From an uncultured Bacilli bacterium (GTDB lineage Bacteria; Bacillota_I; Bacilli_A; RF39; UBA660), in assembly GCA_934101795.1 (NCBI GenBank), contig CAKORY010000001.1, positions 124,001 through 188,000 on the forward strand: 64,000 nt of DNA. The letters are read 5' to 3'. Shown in pieces: positions 1 through 7,786 of the stretch. A program made the translations under genes and the position numbers. The notes below the pieces were generated by a model. It was given only the letters and a program-made list of their open reading frames with translations. It was not told the DNA's origin and ran no database searches. Within the stretch, counting starts at the first letter, position 1. Each line of letters begins with the position of its first letter.

Positions 1-1
1 T

Positions 2-670
2 AAAGATTTTGGTCATAAAGTAATTAATTTAAATCCATCTTTAATGGCCCTTGAAACAAATACTGGGCTAGAAAAAGAGTGGGCTGGCATTAGATGCGAG
101 GTAAATGTATCAAGTTATATTGATAAAGCAAAAGTAAAAGAAGAACATGGTGAACTACAATTTACAAGTTTTGGTTTAAGTGGTATTTGTATTTTTAATT
201 TAAGCCGGGATATAAGACTGGCTTTAAATGAAGAAAAGGAATGTGAAGTAAAACTTAACTTTTGTCCATGGACAGCTCATTTAAGTAACTATATGGAAGA
301 AAATAAAGATAAATATCTAACAAATATATGTGATGGTTTTTTAGATTATAAATTAACTAATATAATACTTAAGTATTTAAAAATTAAAGATAAAAAATGG
401 TGTGAATTAAAAATAGATGAAAAGAATAAATTTATCGAGACTTTAACTAATTTTAAAGTCAAAATTACAGATACTAAAGGTTATTTAGATGCGCAGGTAA
501 CTAGTGGGGGAGTATCACTTGAAGAAATAAATTTAGAAACAATGGAATCTAAACTTGTTAAAAATCTTTATTTTGCTGGAGAAGTCCTAGATTTAGATGG
601 TGATTGTGGGGGATATAACCTAACTATAAGTTTTGTAACAGGTTTAATTGCAGGAGATAATCATGATTAG
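2..670 (+). CDS. HI0933-like (BaiN/RdsA-type) flavoprotein, C-terminal part
   Basis: The frame is already open at base 2, reading KDFGHKVINLNPSLMALE before the first ATG at base 44, so the gene starts upstream of the window and this is its C-terminal ~222 residues. The pattern 'GHKVINLNPSLMAL' and the late 'LYFAGEVLDLDGDCGGYNL' followed by 'AFxTG'-like 'SFVTGLIAG' are typical of the HI0933/YhiN flavoprotein family (FAD-binding NAD(P)-type oxidoreductases). The FAD-binding GxGxxG N-terminus is outside the window. The stop codon overlaps the next gene's start by 8 bases, so the two flavoproteins are probably translationally coupled. The physiological substrate is not established. Confidence 0.85.
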   Translation, partial: KDFGHKVINLNPSLMALETNTGLEKEWAGIRCEVNVSSYIDKAKVKEEHGELQFTSFGLSGICIFNLSRDIRLALNEEKECEVKLNFCPWTAHLSNYMEENKDKYLTNICDGFLDYKLTNIILKYLKIKDKKWCELKIDEKNKFIETLTNFKVKITDTKGYLDAQVTSGGVSLEEINLETMESKLVKNLYFAGEVLDLDGDCGGYNLTISFVTGLIAGDNHD

Positions 671-2222
671 AATTAAAAATATTAAAACTGAAATTAAGGA
701 AAATATTGATGTTTATGAACTAGCAAGTAAAAAGTTAAAAGTAAGTAAAAATTCTTTGAAAAAAGTAATTATTCATAAAAAGGCGATTGATGCTCGGAGT
801 AAACACATGTTTTCTTATGTATTTGATTTAGATGTTCAAATAGATAATGAAAATAGTTTTTTGAAAGAAAATATAATTAAAGTAGAAAATGAAGAATATG
901 TGTTACCTCAGATGGGAAAAGAAACATTAAATAAAAGACCAATAGTTATTGGGGCAGGCCCAGCAGGTTTGTTTTGTACCTTTTTTCTTGCTAAAAACAG
1001 ATATAAGCCGATACTTTTTGAACGCGGTGAAAAAATAGAACAAAGAGTTAAGACAGTCGAAGACTTATGGCAAAATAATAATTTTGTATCAAATAGTAAT
1101 GTTCAATTTGGTGAAGGTGGTGCTGGTACATTTAGTGATGGTAAACTTAATACTTTAGTTAAAGATAAAGCTGGTAGAATGAGGGAAGTATTTAAGATTT
1201 TTGTTGAGTGCGGAGCTCCGGAAGAAATACTTTATGATAGTAAACCTCACATAGGTACTGATATTTTAAGAAAAGTAGTAATAAATCTAAGAGAAAAAAT
1301 AATATCTATGGGAGGAGAAATCCATTATAATTCTTGTTTGGAAGATATTATAGTAGAAAATAATAAGATAAAATCTGTTATAGTTAGTGGTAAATGTATC
1401 GATACTGATGTACTAGTCTTAGCTATTGGTCATTCAGCTCGTGATACATTTAAAATGCTTAATAATAAAAAGATTTATATGGAAGCTAAACCTTTTGCAG
1501 TTGGCATTAGAATAATTCATCCACAGAAAATGATTAATGAAAATCAATATCCAATAAATTATCCGTTTTTACCATCTGCATCATATAAACTTACATATAA
1601 AAGTAAAAGTGGACGTGGTGTTTACAGTTTTTGTATGTGTCCAGGTGGTTATGTTGTAAATAGTAGAAGTACCATAAATGGTATTTGTGTAAATGGTATG
1701 AGTAATTATAAAAGAGATTCAGGCTTTGCTAATAGTGCTATTGTTGTAACTGTATCACCTGAAGACTATGGTAATAATCCTTTAGATGGAATAGGTTTTC
1801 AAGAAAATTTAGAACAAAAAGCATATAATATTGGAAATGGTGTTATTCCTATTCAAAGGTATGTTGATTATAAAAATAATACTATTTCAGAAAATATTGA
1901 TATAGATGCTTTTAAAGGTAAAACCCATTTAGCTAATATAAATGATATTTTTCCAAAGTATATAAATGAAAGTTTAAAAGAAGGAATAGATTATTTTAAT
2001 AATAAAATAAATGGATTTAATGGTAATGCTTCAGTTATAGCAGCACCAGAAGCCAGAACTAGTAGTCCAGTTCGTATTGTTCGTGATGAAGATTTTAATT
2101 CAAGCGTTAAAGGTATTTATCCATGTGGTGAAGGTGCAGGTTATGCCGGAGGTATCACAACAAGTGCTATGGATGGCATAAAAGTTTTTGAGAGTATATA
2201 TAAAAGATACAAAAATAAATAG
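663..2222 (+). CDS. NAD(P)/FAD-dependent dehydrogenase, COG2509-like
   Basis: A protein of 519 residues if started at ATG 663, which has a GGAG ribosome site 7 bases upstream; an in-frame TTG at 648 is a less likely start. Residues ~97-110 read 'IVIGAGPAGLFCTFFLA', the Rossmann GxGxxG FAD motif. A second conserved block 'NVQFGEGGAGTFSDGKL' and the C-terminal 'GIYPCGEGAGYAGGITTSAMDG' match the uncharacterised FAD-dependent dehydrogenase family COG2509. It overlaps the preceding flavoprotein. Family known, reaction unknown; a cytosolic redox enzyme is the safest description. Confidence 0.85.
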   Translation: MIRIKNIKTEIKENIDVYELASKKLKVSKNSLKKVIIHKKAIDARSKHMFSYVFDLDVQIDNENSFLKENIIKVENEEYVLPQMGKETLNKRPIVIGAGPAGLFCTFFLAKNRYKPILFERGEKIEQRVKTVEDLWQNNNFVSNSNVQFGEGGAGTFSDGKLNTLVKDKAGRMREVFKIFVECGAPEEILYDSKPHIGTDILRKVVINLREKIISMGGEIHYNSCLEDIIVENNKIKSVIVSGKCIDTDVLVLAIGHSARDTFKMLNNKKIYMEAKPFAVGIRIIHPQKMINENQYPINYPFLPSASYKLTYKSKSGRGVYSFCMCPGGYVVNSRSTINGICVNGMSNYKRDSGFANSAIVVTVSPEDYGNNPLDGIGFQENLEQKAYNIGNGVIPIQRYVDYKNNTISENIDIDAFKGKTHLANINDIFPKYINESLKEGIDYFNNKINGFNGNASVIAAPEARTSSPVRIVRDEDFNSSVKGIYPCGEGAGYAGGITTSAMDGIKVFESIYKRYKNK

Positions 2223-2238
2223 AGTTAAACAAAATTTA

Positions 2239-2268
2239 TTGCTATTTAAATAATGAATATGTTATAAT
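2239..2268 (+). promoter_or_regulatory. sigma-A type promoter for the 36-aa peptide gene
   Basis: TTGCTA at 2239-2244 and TATAAT at 2263-2268 are separated by 18 bases, placing a start near 2275 and a short leader before the small ORF at 2296. This separates the peptide gene from the flavoprotein operon. Confidence 0.6.
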
Positions 2269-2295
2269 TTATGAGAAAAGAAGTGAGGTGCATTT

Positions 2296-2406
2296 ATGAA
2301 AACATTTAAGAAAAATTTACCTGAAGGCGTAAAAAAACAATTTGCTTTATATAAAGGTGTAAAGGTAAGATTAATTAATAAAAATACTAAAAAGAAAAAT
2401 AAATAG
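2296..2406 (+). CDS. small basic protein, 36 aa, unknown
   Basis: ATG 2296 follows a good ribosome site (GAGGTG, 2285-2290) and opens a 36-residue ORF, MKTFKKNLPEGVKKQF then a Lys/Arg-rich tail ending KKKNK. It has its own sigma-A-like promoter upstream and a strong hairpin terminator 26 bases after the stop, so it is an independent short transcription unit rather than a chance ORF. It has no membrane segment; 14 of 36 residues are Lys or Arg, so nucleic-acid or ribosome contact is possible but unproven. I do not recognise the family. Confidence 0.6.
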   Translation: MKTFKKNLPEGVKKQFALYKGVKVRLINKNTKKKNK

Positions 2407-2431
2407 TATATATTATGACAAAAGTCGACAT

Positions 2432-2456
2432 GAAGGATGAAAATCCTTCTTTTTTT
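2432..2456 (+). terminator. intrinsic terminator after the 36-aa gene
   Basis: GAAGGAT (2432-2438), GAAA loop, ATCCTTC (2443-2449), then a run of seven T. Perfect 7-bp stem with a GAAA tetraloop. Confidence 0.85.
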
Positions 2457-2520
2457 GTCAAAATCTCTTATGTACTTTTAGAAATTTTAGTGTTAGATTA
2501 TTTCTTGAGGAGGAAAGAAA

Positions 2521-3534
2521 ATGAAAAAAATTGCAGTATTTTTAGCTTTAATGCTAACTGTTGTAACTAATTGTTACGCCCAAAAGGAGGTGAGTGGAAA
2601 AAATTATGTAGAATTTGATATTGATATGACATATTCTAATTTAACTATTGATGTTTATAATAATGATACTAATAAATTTATAGAAAAAGTAATTCTTAAT
2701 AAAATTGGTAATATTTATTATTATAATAAAGGTTTAAATATTAAGATAGTTGAAACTACAAGTGATAGTGCTTATGAATATATGGAAGATATTATTTTAA
2801 ATAATGAAAGTAAAGTAATAAAGTTTAATAGAAAAGTAAAAAATAAAAATGTTACTTTTAAAACAATTTATCGAGGATATGGTAAATATATTGAATCTGT
2901 AGATAGTGATACTGATATTACTATATACGACGAATATTTTAATGAAGTAGGTTATTGTAAAAGTGAAGGCATGTGTGAAAAAGTTTTACTTGCAGGAAAA
3001 TACTTTATTAAGGATAATAAAACTGGTAGAGTAGCATGTGAATTTGTTACTAATAATACACTTATTTATGTATCAAGATATTTTATTGATGGAATATATA
3101 GTGAAGATGAATTAGAGTTAGATAATGTAACTAGAAAAGGTAAATTATATTATTTTAATGATCCAGCATATCCAGAGAAACATACTATTTTGGGAGAAGA
3201 ATTAGATTTTTCAGATAGTAGTAATTACTATTATATATTCGGGGAAGGTATATTTTATAAATATAGTAAGAAAGATGAGGTTATTGATATTCCTAAAAAA
3301 GATGATGCTACTAGTGATAAAGTAAATGATACTGATATTTCAGATAACACTTCTAGTGATACAAAAAAAGATGATATTACTAGTGATAAAGTAAATGATA
3401 CTGGTATTTCAGATAATACTTTTAGTGATACAAAAAAAGATGATATTTTAGATGAAGAAATATATATAAATGTTCCTGATACACAAACAAATAGCAATGA
3501 TATTATTTATTTTAAGAAAAAATATTATTTTTAA
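2521..3534 (+). CDS. secreted repeat protein with degenerate sorting-like tail
   Basis: 337 residues, preceded by a strong ribosome site (GAGGAGG). Residues 1-21 form a signal peptide (MKKIAVFLALMLTVVTNCYA, probable cleavage after CYA). The middle is an Asn/Tyr/Asp-rich, beta-looking extracellular region. Residues ~256-305 hold two near-identical 24-residue repeats built on TSDKVNDT-ISDNT-SDTKKDD. The end reads VPDTQTNSNDIIYFKKKYYF, which looks like an LPxTG-type sorting signal (VPDTQ, short hydrophobic stretch, basic tail) but with only a four-residue hydrophobic stretch. The very next base starts a sortase-like gene, so it may be that enzyme's substrate or partner. Family not recognised. 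Confidence 0.7.
   Translation: MKKIAVFLALMLTVVTNCYAQKEVSGKNYVEFDIDMTYSNLTIDVYNNDTNKFIEKVILNKIGNIYYYNKGLNIKIVETTSDSAYEYMEDIILNNESKVIKFNRKVKNKNVTFKTIYRGYGKYIESVDSDTDITIYDEYFNEVGYCKSEGMCEKVLLAGKYFIKDNKTGRVACEFVTNNTLIYVSRYFIDGIYSEDELELDNVTRKGKLYYFNDPAYPEKHTILGEELDFSDSSNYYYIFGEGIFYKYSKKDEVIDIPKKDDATSDKVNDTDISDNTSSDTKKDDITSDKVNDTGISDNTFSDTKKDDILDEEIYINVPDTQTNSNDIIYFKKKYYF
3292..3441 (+). repeat. two tandem ~72-bp coding repeats
   Basis: Two direct copies of a 72-bp unit (starting near AAAAAAGATGATGCTACT and AAAAAAGATGATATTACT) plus the first bases of a third, encoding the Asp/Ser/Thr-rich linker of the secreted protein. The copies differ by only a few bases, so copy number could change by recombination. 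Confidence 0.75.
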
Positions 3535-4017
3535 ATGAAAAAGTTAATTTTATTAATTATGTTACTTTTTTTAACAGGATGTAAAAATGAAGTACAAAAT
3601 AGTGAAATGTCAAAATATAAAAGCAATTATTATGGTTATCTTATAATACCCAGTATTAATATGACATATGGATTTTATGATACCTTAAATGAATTTAATG
3701 ATGTTAATAAAAATGTTACTTTGCTAAAATCAAATATTAAAAATACTTATATTTTAGCTGCTCACTCAGGTTCAGGTTATCTTGCTTACTTTAATGATTT
3801 AAAGTTTTTAAAAATAAATGATGAAGTATATCTTAAATTTGGAAATACTACTTTAGAGTATAGTGTTGTAAATATTAAAAGTGAAAAGAAAAACGGTAAG
3901 ATAAAGATTAAGAATAAAGAAAATCAATTAATTTTGACAACTTGTGATCAAGTAAGAAAAGGTAATCAGTTAATAATTGAATCTGATCTAATAATAGATA
4001 AAACATCAAATAATTAA
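3535..4017 (+). CDS. sortase-like lipoprotein
   Basis: 160 residues. It begins immediately after the stop of the upstream secreted protein, so the two are co-transcribed. The N-terminus is a lipoprotein signal with lipobox LTGC (Cys16). The rest fits a compact sortase fold: 'YGYLIIPSINM' near residue 33, catalytic-type His77 in AAHSGSG, and Cys137 in LILTTCDQVR with Arg141 close behind. The Arg lies nearer the Cys than in class A-F enzymes I know, so activity is not certain. Most sortases are held by a transmembrane helix; lipidation here is unusual. It likely acts outside the membrane on the neighbouring protein. Confidence 0.7.
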   Translation: MKKLILLIMLLFLTGCKNEVQNSEMSKYKSNYYGYLIIPSINMTYGFYDTLNEFNDVNKNVTLLKSNIKNTYILAAHSGSGYLAYFNDLKFLKINDEVYLKFGNTTLEYSVVNIKSEKKNGKIKIKNKENQLILTTCDQVRKGNQLIIESDLIIDKTSNN

Positions 4018-4022
4018 AGAGG

Positions 4023-4050
4023 GAATGTAACTAAAAATGTTACATTCTTT
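4023..4050 (+). terminator. intrinsic terminator after sortase-like gene
   Basis: GAATGTAAC (4023-4031), 7-base loop, GTTACATTC (4039-4047), then TTTT after one C interruption. Perfect 9-bp stem. Confidence 0.8.
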
Positions 4051-4111
4051 TCAAAAATAACTATGAATTTAAAAGAAAATTTGCTATAATTTATAAAGAG
4101 GCGATAAGTTT

Positions 4112-4504
4112 ATGAAAACTAGAAGTGAATTAAGAAATATAGCAATGATTATATTATATCAAATTGATATTTATGAAGATAGAAAAATTCCATTTGAAAT
4201 AGATAAAGTAATAAAAGAAAATTTAAATGTTGATAATGAATTTGTTAAAGATATTGTGTATGGTGTAACAACATATAAAAATGATTTAGATGAAATTGCA
4301 AATAAATATATTGATGGATGGACTATAGATAGAATTGATAAAACTGGAGCAGCTATACTTAGAATGGGATTATATGAACTTAAGTTTACTGATACACCAG
4401 AGGTTGTTGTTATTAATGAAGCTGTAGAACTTTCTAAAAAATATTGTGATGATGCAGTTAGAAAAATAATTAATGCAGTTTTAGATAAGTTTATAAAAGA
4501 ATAA
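4112..4504 (+). CDS. nusB: transcription antitermination factor NusB
   Basis: 130 residues, the usual NusB length. The N-terminal 'TRSELRNIAMIILYQIDIYE' and the C-terminal 'PEVVVINEAVELSKKYCDDAVRKIINAVLDKF' are characteristic of the all-helical NusB family that binds boxA RNA with S10 during rRNA transcription. A ribosome site GAGGCG precedes ATG 4112, and a TATAAT at 4085-4090 suggests its own promoter. It lies just upstream of xseA, the same order as in Bacillus (nusB-folD-xseA-xseB) but without folD. Confidence 0.93.
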   Translation: MKTRSELRNIAMIILYQIDIYEDRKIPFEIDKVIKENLNVDNEFVKDIVYGVTTYKNDLDEIANKYIDGWTIDRIDKTGAAILRMGLYELKFTDTPEVVVINEAVELSKKYCDDAVRKIINAVLDKFIKE

Positions 4505-4505
4505 T

Positions 4506-4528
4506 AAGACTATTTTAAAAATAGTCTT
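4506..4528 (+). terminator. hairpin between nusB and xseA
   Basis: AAGACTATTTT (4506-4516), one A, AAAATAGTCTT (4518-4528). The 11-bp stem is perfect but only a weak T tract follows, and a TATAAT for xseA starts at 4535, so it may be a partial terminator or attenuator. Confidence 0.5.
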
Positions 4529-4556
4529 AATTTATATAATATAGAAAGGGTAGTTT

Positions 4557-5816
4557 ATGAATATTGAATATATTAAAATAAGTGATTTAAATAATTATAT
4601 TAAGAATGTATTAGATAGTAATACTTTTTTAAATAAAGTATATTTAAAAGGTGAAATTAGTAATTTTAAAAATCATACAAGAGGACATCTTTATTTTACT
4701 TTAAAAGATGATTCATCAAGACTTAGTGCTGTTATGTTTCAAAGTAGTGCATCAAGACTTACATTTACACCAGAAGATGGAATGAATGTGTTAGTTGAAG
4801 GAAGAATTAGTGCATATCCAGCACAAGGGTCTTATCAAATTTATATTGAAAAGATGGAACCTGATGGTCTTGGAGCTTTATATATAGAGTATGAAAAGTT
4901 AAAGAAAAAACTTGCTCTAGAAGGATTATTTGATGGTGTGCATAAAAAAGCTATCCCGAAGTTTCCTGAGAAAATTGGGGTAATTACAGCATCAACTGGA
5001 GCAGCTGTAAGGGATATTATGAGTACAATAAGAAGAAGATATCCAGTTTGTGAAGCAATACTTTTTCCATGTTTAGTTCAAGGTAAAGATGCAGCACCAG
5101 ATATTGTAAGACAAATTAAAAGAGCAGATGAATTTGGTGTTGATACAATTATTGTTGGTCGTGGTGGAGGTTCTATTGAAGACTTATGGGCCTTTAATGA
5201 AGAAATTGTTGCTCATGCTATTTATGAATGTAAAACCCCGATTATAAGTGCTGTTGGTCATGAAATTGATTGGACAATCGCCGATTTTGTGGCAGATTTG
5301 AGAGCTCCAACACCGACCGGGGCAGCAGAAATGGCAGTGCCAACTGTGTTAGATATTAATACTTTGCTTAATAATTATAAAATTAGACTTAATAAGAATA
5401 TTAAAAACATGGTTAATACTAAGTTTATTAAATGGAGAAGTTTAAAAAATAGTTTCATTTTAAAAAATCCAATGACCATGTATGAAATGAAGGAACAAAA
5501 ACTAGATACTTTAATAGACAATTTAAATAAAGATATTAAAGTAATAATTCAAAATAATGAAGTAAAACTTAATAAAGTAAAAATGTCTGTTGCTCTTCAA
5601 AATCCAATGAGTTTAATTGATAAGAAGAAAAATGAATATAATCTACTTATTAATACTTTAAAACTTGTTAATCCTTTAGGTATTTTAGAAAAGGGATATT
5701 CACTTGCAACAATTAATGATAAAGTAATTAAGTCTAGTAATGATGTAAATGTTGGTGATTTAATTAATGTTAAGTTACATGAAGGGGCTATTAAGGCTAA
5801 AGTTGTAGAAAAATAG
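4557..5816 (+). CDS. xseA: exodeoxyribonuclease VII large subunit
   Basis: 419 residues, slightly shorter than the ~450 of Bacillus. An N-terminal OB-fold (~1-100, with 'VYLKGEISNFKNHTRGHLYFTLKD') is followed by the catalytic domain carrying 'KIGVITASTGAAVRDI', 'IIVGRGGGSIEDLWAFNEE' and 'SAVGHEIDWTIADFVADLRAPTPTGAAE'. A coiled-coil region and a C-terminal 'ILEKGYSLAT' segment complete the family layout. With XseB it degrades single-stranded DNA in the cytosol. Its partner gene xseB is present but displaced by an intervening dinD gene. Confidence 0.96.
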   Translation: MNIEYIKISDLNNYIKNVLDSNTFLNKVYLKGEISNFKNHTRGHLYFTLKDDSSRLSAVMFQSSASRLTFTPEDGMNVLVEGRISAYPAQGSYQIYIEKMEPDGLGALYIEYEKLKKKLALEGLFDGVHKKAIPKFPEKIGVITASTGAAVRDIMSTIRRRYPVCEAILFPCLVQGKDAAPDIVRQIKRADEFGVDTIIVGRGGGSIEDLWAFNEEIVAHAIYECKTPIISAVGHEIDWTIADFVADLRAPTPTGAAEMAVPTVLDINTLLNNYKIRLNKNIKNMVNTKFIKWRSLKNSFILKNPMTMYEMKEQKLDTLIDNLNKDIKVIIQNNEVKLNKVKMSVALQNPMSLIDKKKNEYNLLINTLKLVNPLGILEKGYSLATINDKVIKSSNDVNVGDLINVKLHEGAIKAKVVEK

Positions 5817-5828
5817 TGTTGTTATACC

Positions 5829-5850
5829 ATTTTTCCCATGCCGGAAAAAT
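5829..5850. other. hairpin with CATGCC loop downstream of xseA
   Basis: ATTTTTCC (5829-5836), loop CATGCC, GGAAAAAT (5843-5850): a perfect 8-bp inverted repeat 13 bases after the xseA stop. There is no good T tract, so it is a weak terminator candidate at best. The surrounding ~105 bases hold no gene. Confidence 0.4.
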
Positions 5851-5921
5851 TGTAAGATTTATTGGAAAAAAGGTGAAGTTAAATAAATAATTGGTAAATA
5901 CAATTTAAGGGGGAGTGAAAA

Positions 5922-6761
5922 ATGAATGAATTAATGTTAAATAATAGTATTTTTGAAAATGTAAAGCATGTTGATGAAAATGGTAATGAATATTGGTTTG
6001 CAAGAGACCTACAAAAAGTATTAAATTATTCTCAATGGAGGAGATTTGATGAAGTAATGGACAAAGCTAAAATTTCATGTCAACTAAGTAATTTAAATGT
6101 TGAAGACCATTTTGCCGATGTCGGCAAAATGGTCGAAATAGGTTCTAAAACAAAAAGAAAAATTGAAGATTATAAATTATCACGTTATGCATGTTACTTA
6201 ATTGCTCAAAATGGTGATTCAAGAAAGAAGACGATAGCTCTTGCTCAAACTTATTTTGCAGTTCAAACTAGAAAACAAGAAATTTCAGAAAGAGAATATT
6301 CTAGTTTAACAGAAGATGAAAAAAAATTTTATCAAAGAAATTTAACTAAAAAAGGTAATTATTCTTTGAACCAAGCAGCTAAAGATGCGGGAGTAAAGAA
6401 CTTTGATAAATTTCATAATGCTGGTTATAAAGGGTTATATAATGGTGAGACTGCTAATGATATTGCCAAAAGAAAAGGATTAAGATATAGAGAAGATATC
6501 TTAGATAATATGGGTAGTGATGAATTAATAGCAAATCTTTTTAGAATTTCTCAAACAGAACAAAAATTAAAAAGAGATAATGTCAATGGAGAAGTAAATG
6601 CAAATGATGTACACTACGAAGTAGGTAAAAAAATAAGAAATACTATAAAAGAACTAGGAGGAACAATGCCAGAAGATTATCCAACTCCAGAAAAAAGTTT
6701 AAAAGTATTAGAAAAAGAAAATAAAAACAAAATAACTAGCAATAGTAAATTATTAAAATAA
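5922..6761 (+). CDS. dinD: DNA damage-inducible protein D (DinD) family
   Basis: 279 residues, the normal DinD length, behind a strong site (AAGGGGGAG). The N-terminal Bro-N-like region reads 'FENVKHVDENGNEYWFARDLQKVLNYSQWRRF', followed by the family signature 'VGKMVEIGSKTKRKIEDYKLSRYACYLIAQNGD' and 'AQTYFAVQTRKQE'. In Escherichia coli DinD is SOS-induced and inhibits RecA; that role is inferred here. It sits between xseA and xseB, a pair normally adjacent, so it looks like an inserted gene. A perfect 14-bp inverted repeat lies inside the coding sequence. Confidence 0.88.
   Translation: MNELMLNNSIFENVKHVDENGNEYWFARDLQKVLNYSQWRRFDEVMDKAKISCQLSNLNVEDHFADVGKMVEIGSKTKRKIEDYKLSRYACYLIAQNGDSRKKTIALAQTYFAVQTRKQEISEREYSSLTEDEKKFYQRNLTKKGNYSLNQAAKDAGVKNFDKFHNAGYKGLYNGETANDIAKRKGLRYREDILDNMGSDELIANLFRISQTEQKLKRDNVNGEVNANDVHYEVGKKIRNTIKELGGTMPEDYPTPEKSLKVLEKENKNKITSNSKLLK
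6105..6134. repeat. perfect 14-bp inverted repeat inside dinD
   Basis: GACCATTTTGCCGA (6105-6118), spacer TG, then its exact complement (6121-6134). It encodes part of the conserved DHFADVGKMVE stretch of DinD. It would make a very stable RNA hairpin or DNA cruciform within the coding region. Confidence 0.9.
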
Positions 6762-6792
6762 ATGATATAATAAAAAAGAAAGGAAAAATAAT

Positions 6793-7011
6793 ATGGAAGA
6801 AAATAAAAATTTTGAAAGTTCACTACAAGAACTTGAAACTATAGTTAAAGAATTAGAAAGTGGCAATGTTAATTTAGATGATGCTATTAATAAATATACT
6901 GAAGCTATGAAATTAGCTAAGTATTGTGGTGAAAAATTAAATGATGCTACACAAAAAGTAAATAAAATTTTAACTGAAGATAATGAATTAAAAGAATTTA
7001 AAGCAGAATAG
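6793..7011 (+). CDS. xseB: exodeoxyribonuclease VII small subunit
   Basis: 72 residues with the family pattern 'FESSLQELETIVKELESGNVNLDDAINKYTEAMKLAKYCGEKLNDA', a helical hairpin that coats the coiled coil of XseA. A TATAAT at 6766-6771 and an AAAGGA ribosome site suggest it can be expressed apart from xseA, which makes sense because dinD separates the two. Downstream the three paralogous membrane-protein genes follow within 12 bases and may share its transcript. Confidence 0.94.
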   Translation: MEENKNFESSLQELETIVKELESGNVNLDDAINKYTEAMKLAKYCGEKLNDATQKVNKILTEDNELKEFKAE

Positions 7012-7022
7012 GAAAGTTAATT

Positions 7023-7763
7023 ATGAAATATATTAAAGATTTTTTGAAAACAATATCTATATTAATCTTTATATTAACGTTTGCATATGTATTATATATT
7101 GTTTTATCAAATGCTTTGTTTGGTGTTTTGCTTGGATTTGAAGCTGGTTATGGAATTTTTTTAATAATAAGTTGGATAATTGTTTTAGCCATAGAATCAA
7201 ATTTAAAAGGAAGTGTATCTAAATATATATTACCAATATTTTTGGCGTTATGTATGGTTTGCTCATTAATTTTTGCCAATCAGTTAGATTTTAAACCAAG
7301 TGGATTTTCAGCAAGTACAAGTGCGGAAGAACAATTTTATTTTATTATTACACTTATAATTATTCCAAATTTAGCATTATGTTTTTTAATTTCACTTATT
7401 TTTTTGGAAAGATTTACTATAGTATATTTAAAAAAAGAAAAAATTAATCGATATAATAATGTAATTTCGGTTACTAATGGAGATGTTTATTGTATTAAAG
7501 TTAAACCTTTTAGAGAGGTAGTAGGTTACCTAACATTTAATGAGATGAATAATAATGAATATAAATTAAGTATTATAATGGATGACACCTATGAAAATGA
7601 GAGAAAAGAAACTAAAACAAAAGTAATAGTAAAAAAACTAATGAAACTTGGTTATAAAAAGATAATCGTAGATAAAGAAAATTATGATTATTTAAAAGAA
7701 TCGCTTAATTACTATAATATAAAATCTATTGAAGATGAAGATAGTTATGTGTTAGAGATATAA
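7023..7763 (+). CDS. membrane protein, paralogue 1 of 3, unknown
   Basis: 246 residues. Four or more hydrophobic helices occupy residues ~8-135, then a soluble C-terminal domain of ~100 residues. That domain ends in 'LGYKKIIVDKENYDYLKESL...', and this end is identical in protein to the end of the next gene. The three genes 7023, 7787 and 8439 are clearly tandem duplicates with diverged membrane parts. I do not recognise the family and see no catalytic motif; the conserved domain faces the cytosol or outside depending on topology, which cannot be settled here. Confidence 0.75.
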   Translation: MKYIKDFLKTISILIFILTFAYVLYIVLSNALFGVLLGFEAGYGIFLIISWIIVLAIESNLKGSVSKYILPIFLALCMVCSLIFANQLDFKPSGFSASTSAEEQFYFIITLIIIPNLALCFLISLIFLERFTIVYLKKEKINRYNNVISVTNGDVYCIKVKPFREVVGYLTFNEMNNNEYKLSIIMDDTYENERKETKTKVIVKKLMKLGYKKIIVDKENYDYLKESLNYYNIKSIEDEDSYVLEI

Positions 7764-7766
7764 AAA
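7645..7766 (+). repeat. direct repeat, copy 1 of ~120 bp
   Basis: The last ~120 bases of paralogue 1 (7645-7766) match 8307-8428 at an offset of 662 bases with only two differences seen (CGCTTAATTACTAT versus CACTTAATTATTAT). The rest of the two genes is far more diverged, which points to recent gene conversion. Confidence 0.85.
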
Positions 7767-7786
7767 TATGAATTGGAGTGATAATT

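Noticed and set aside
3255..3497. An 80-codon minus-strand frame opposite the repeat region at 3.3-3.5 kb
   Set aside because: It is the shadow of the tandem repeats of the plus-strand secreted protein, without a ribosome site.
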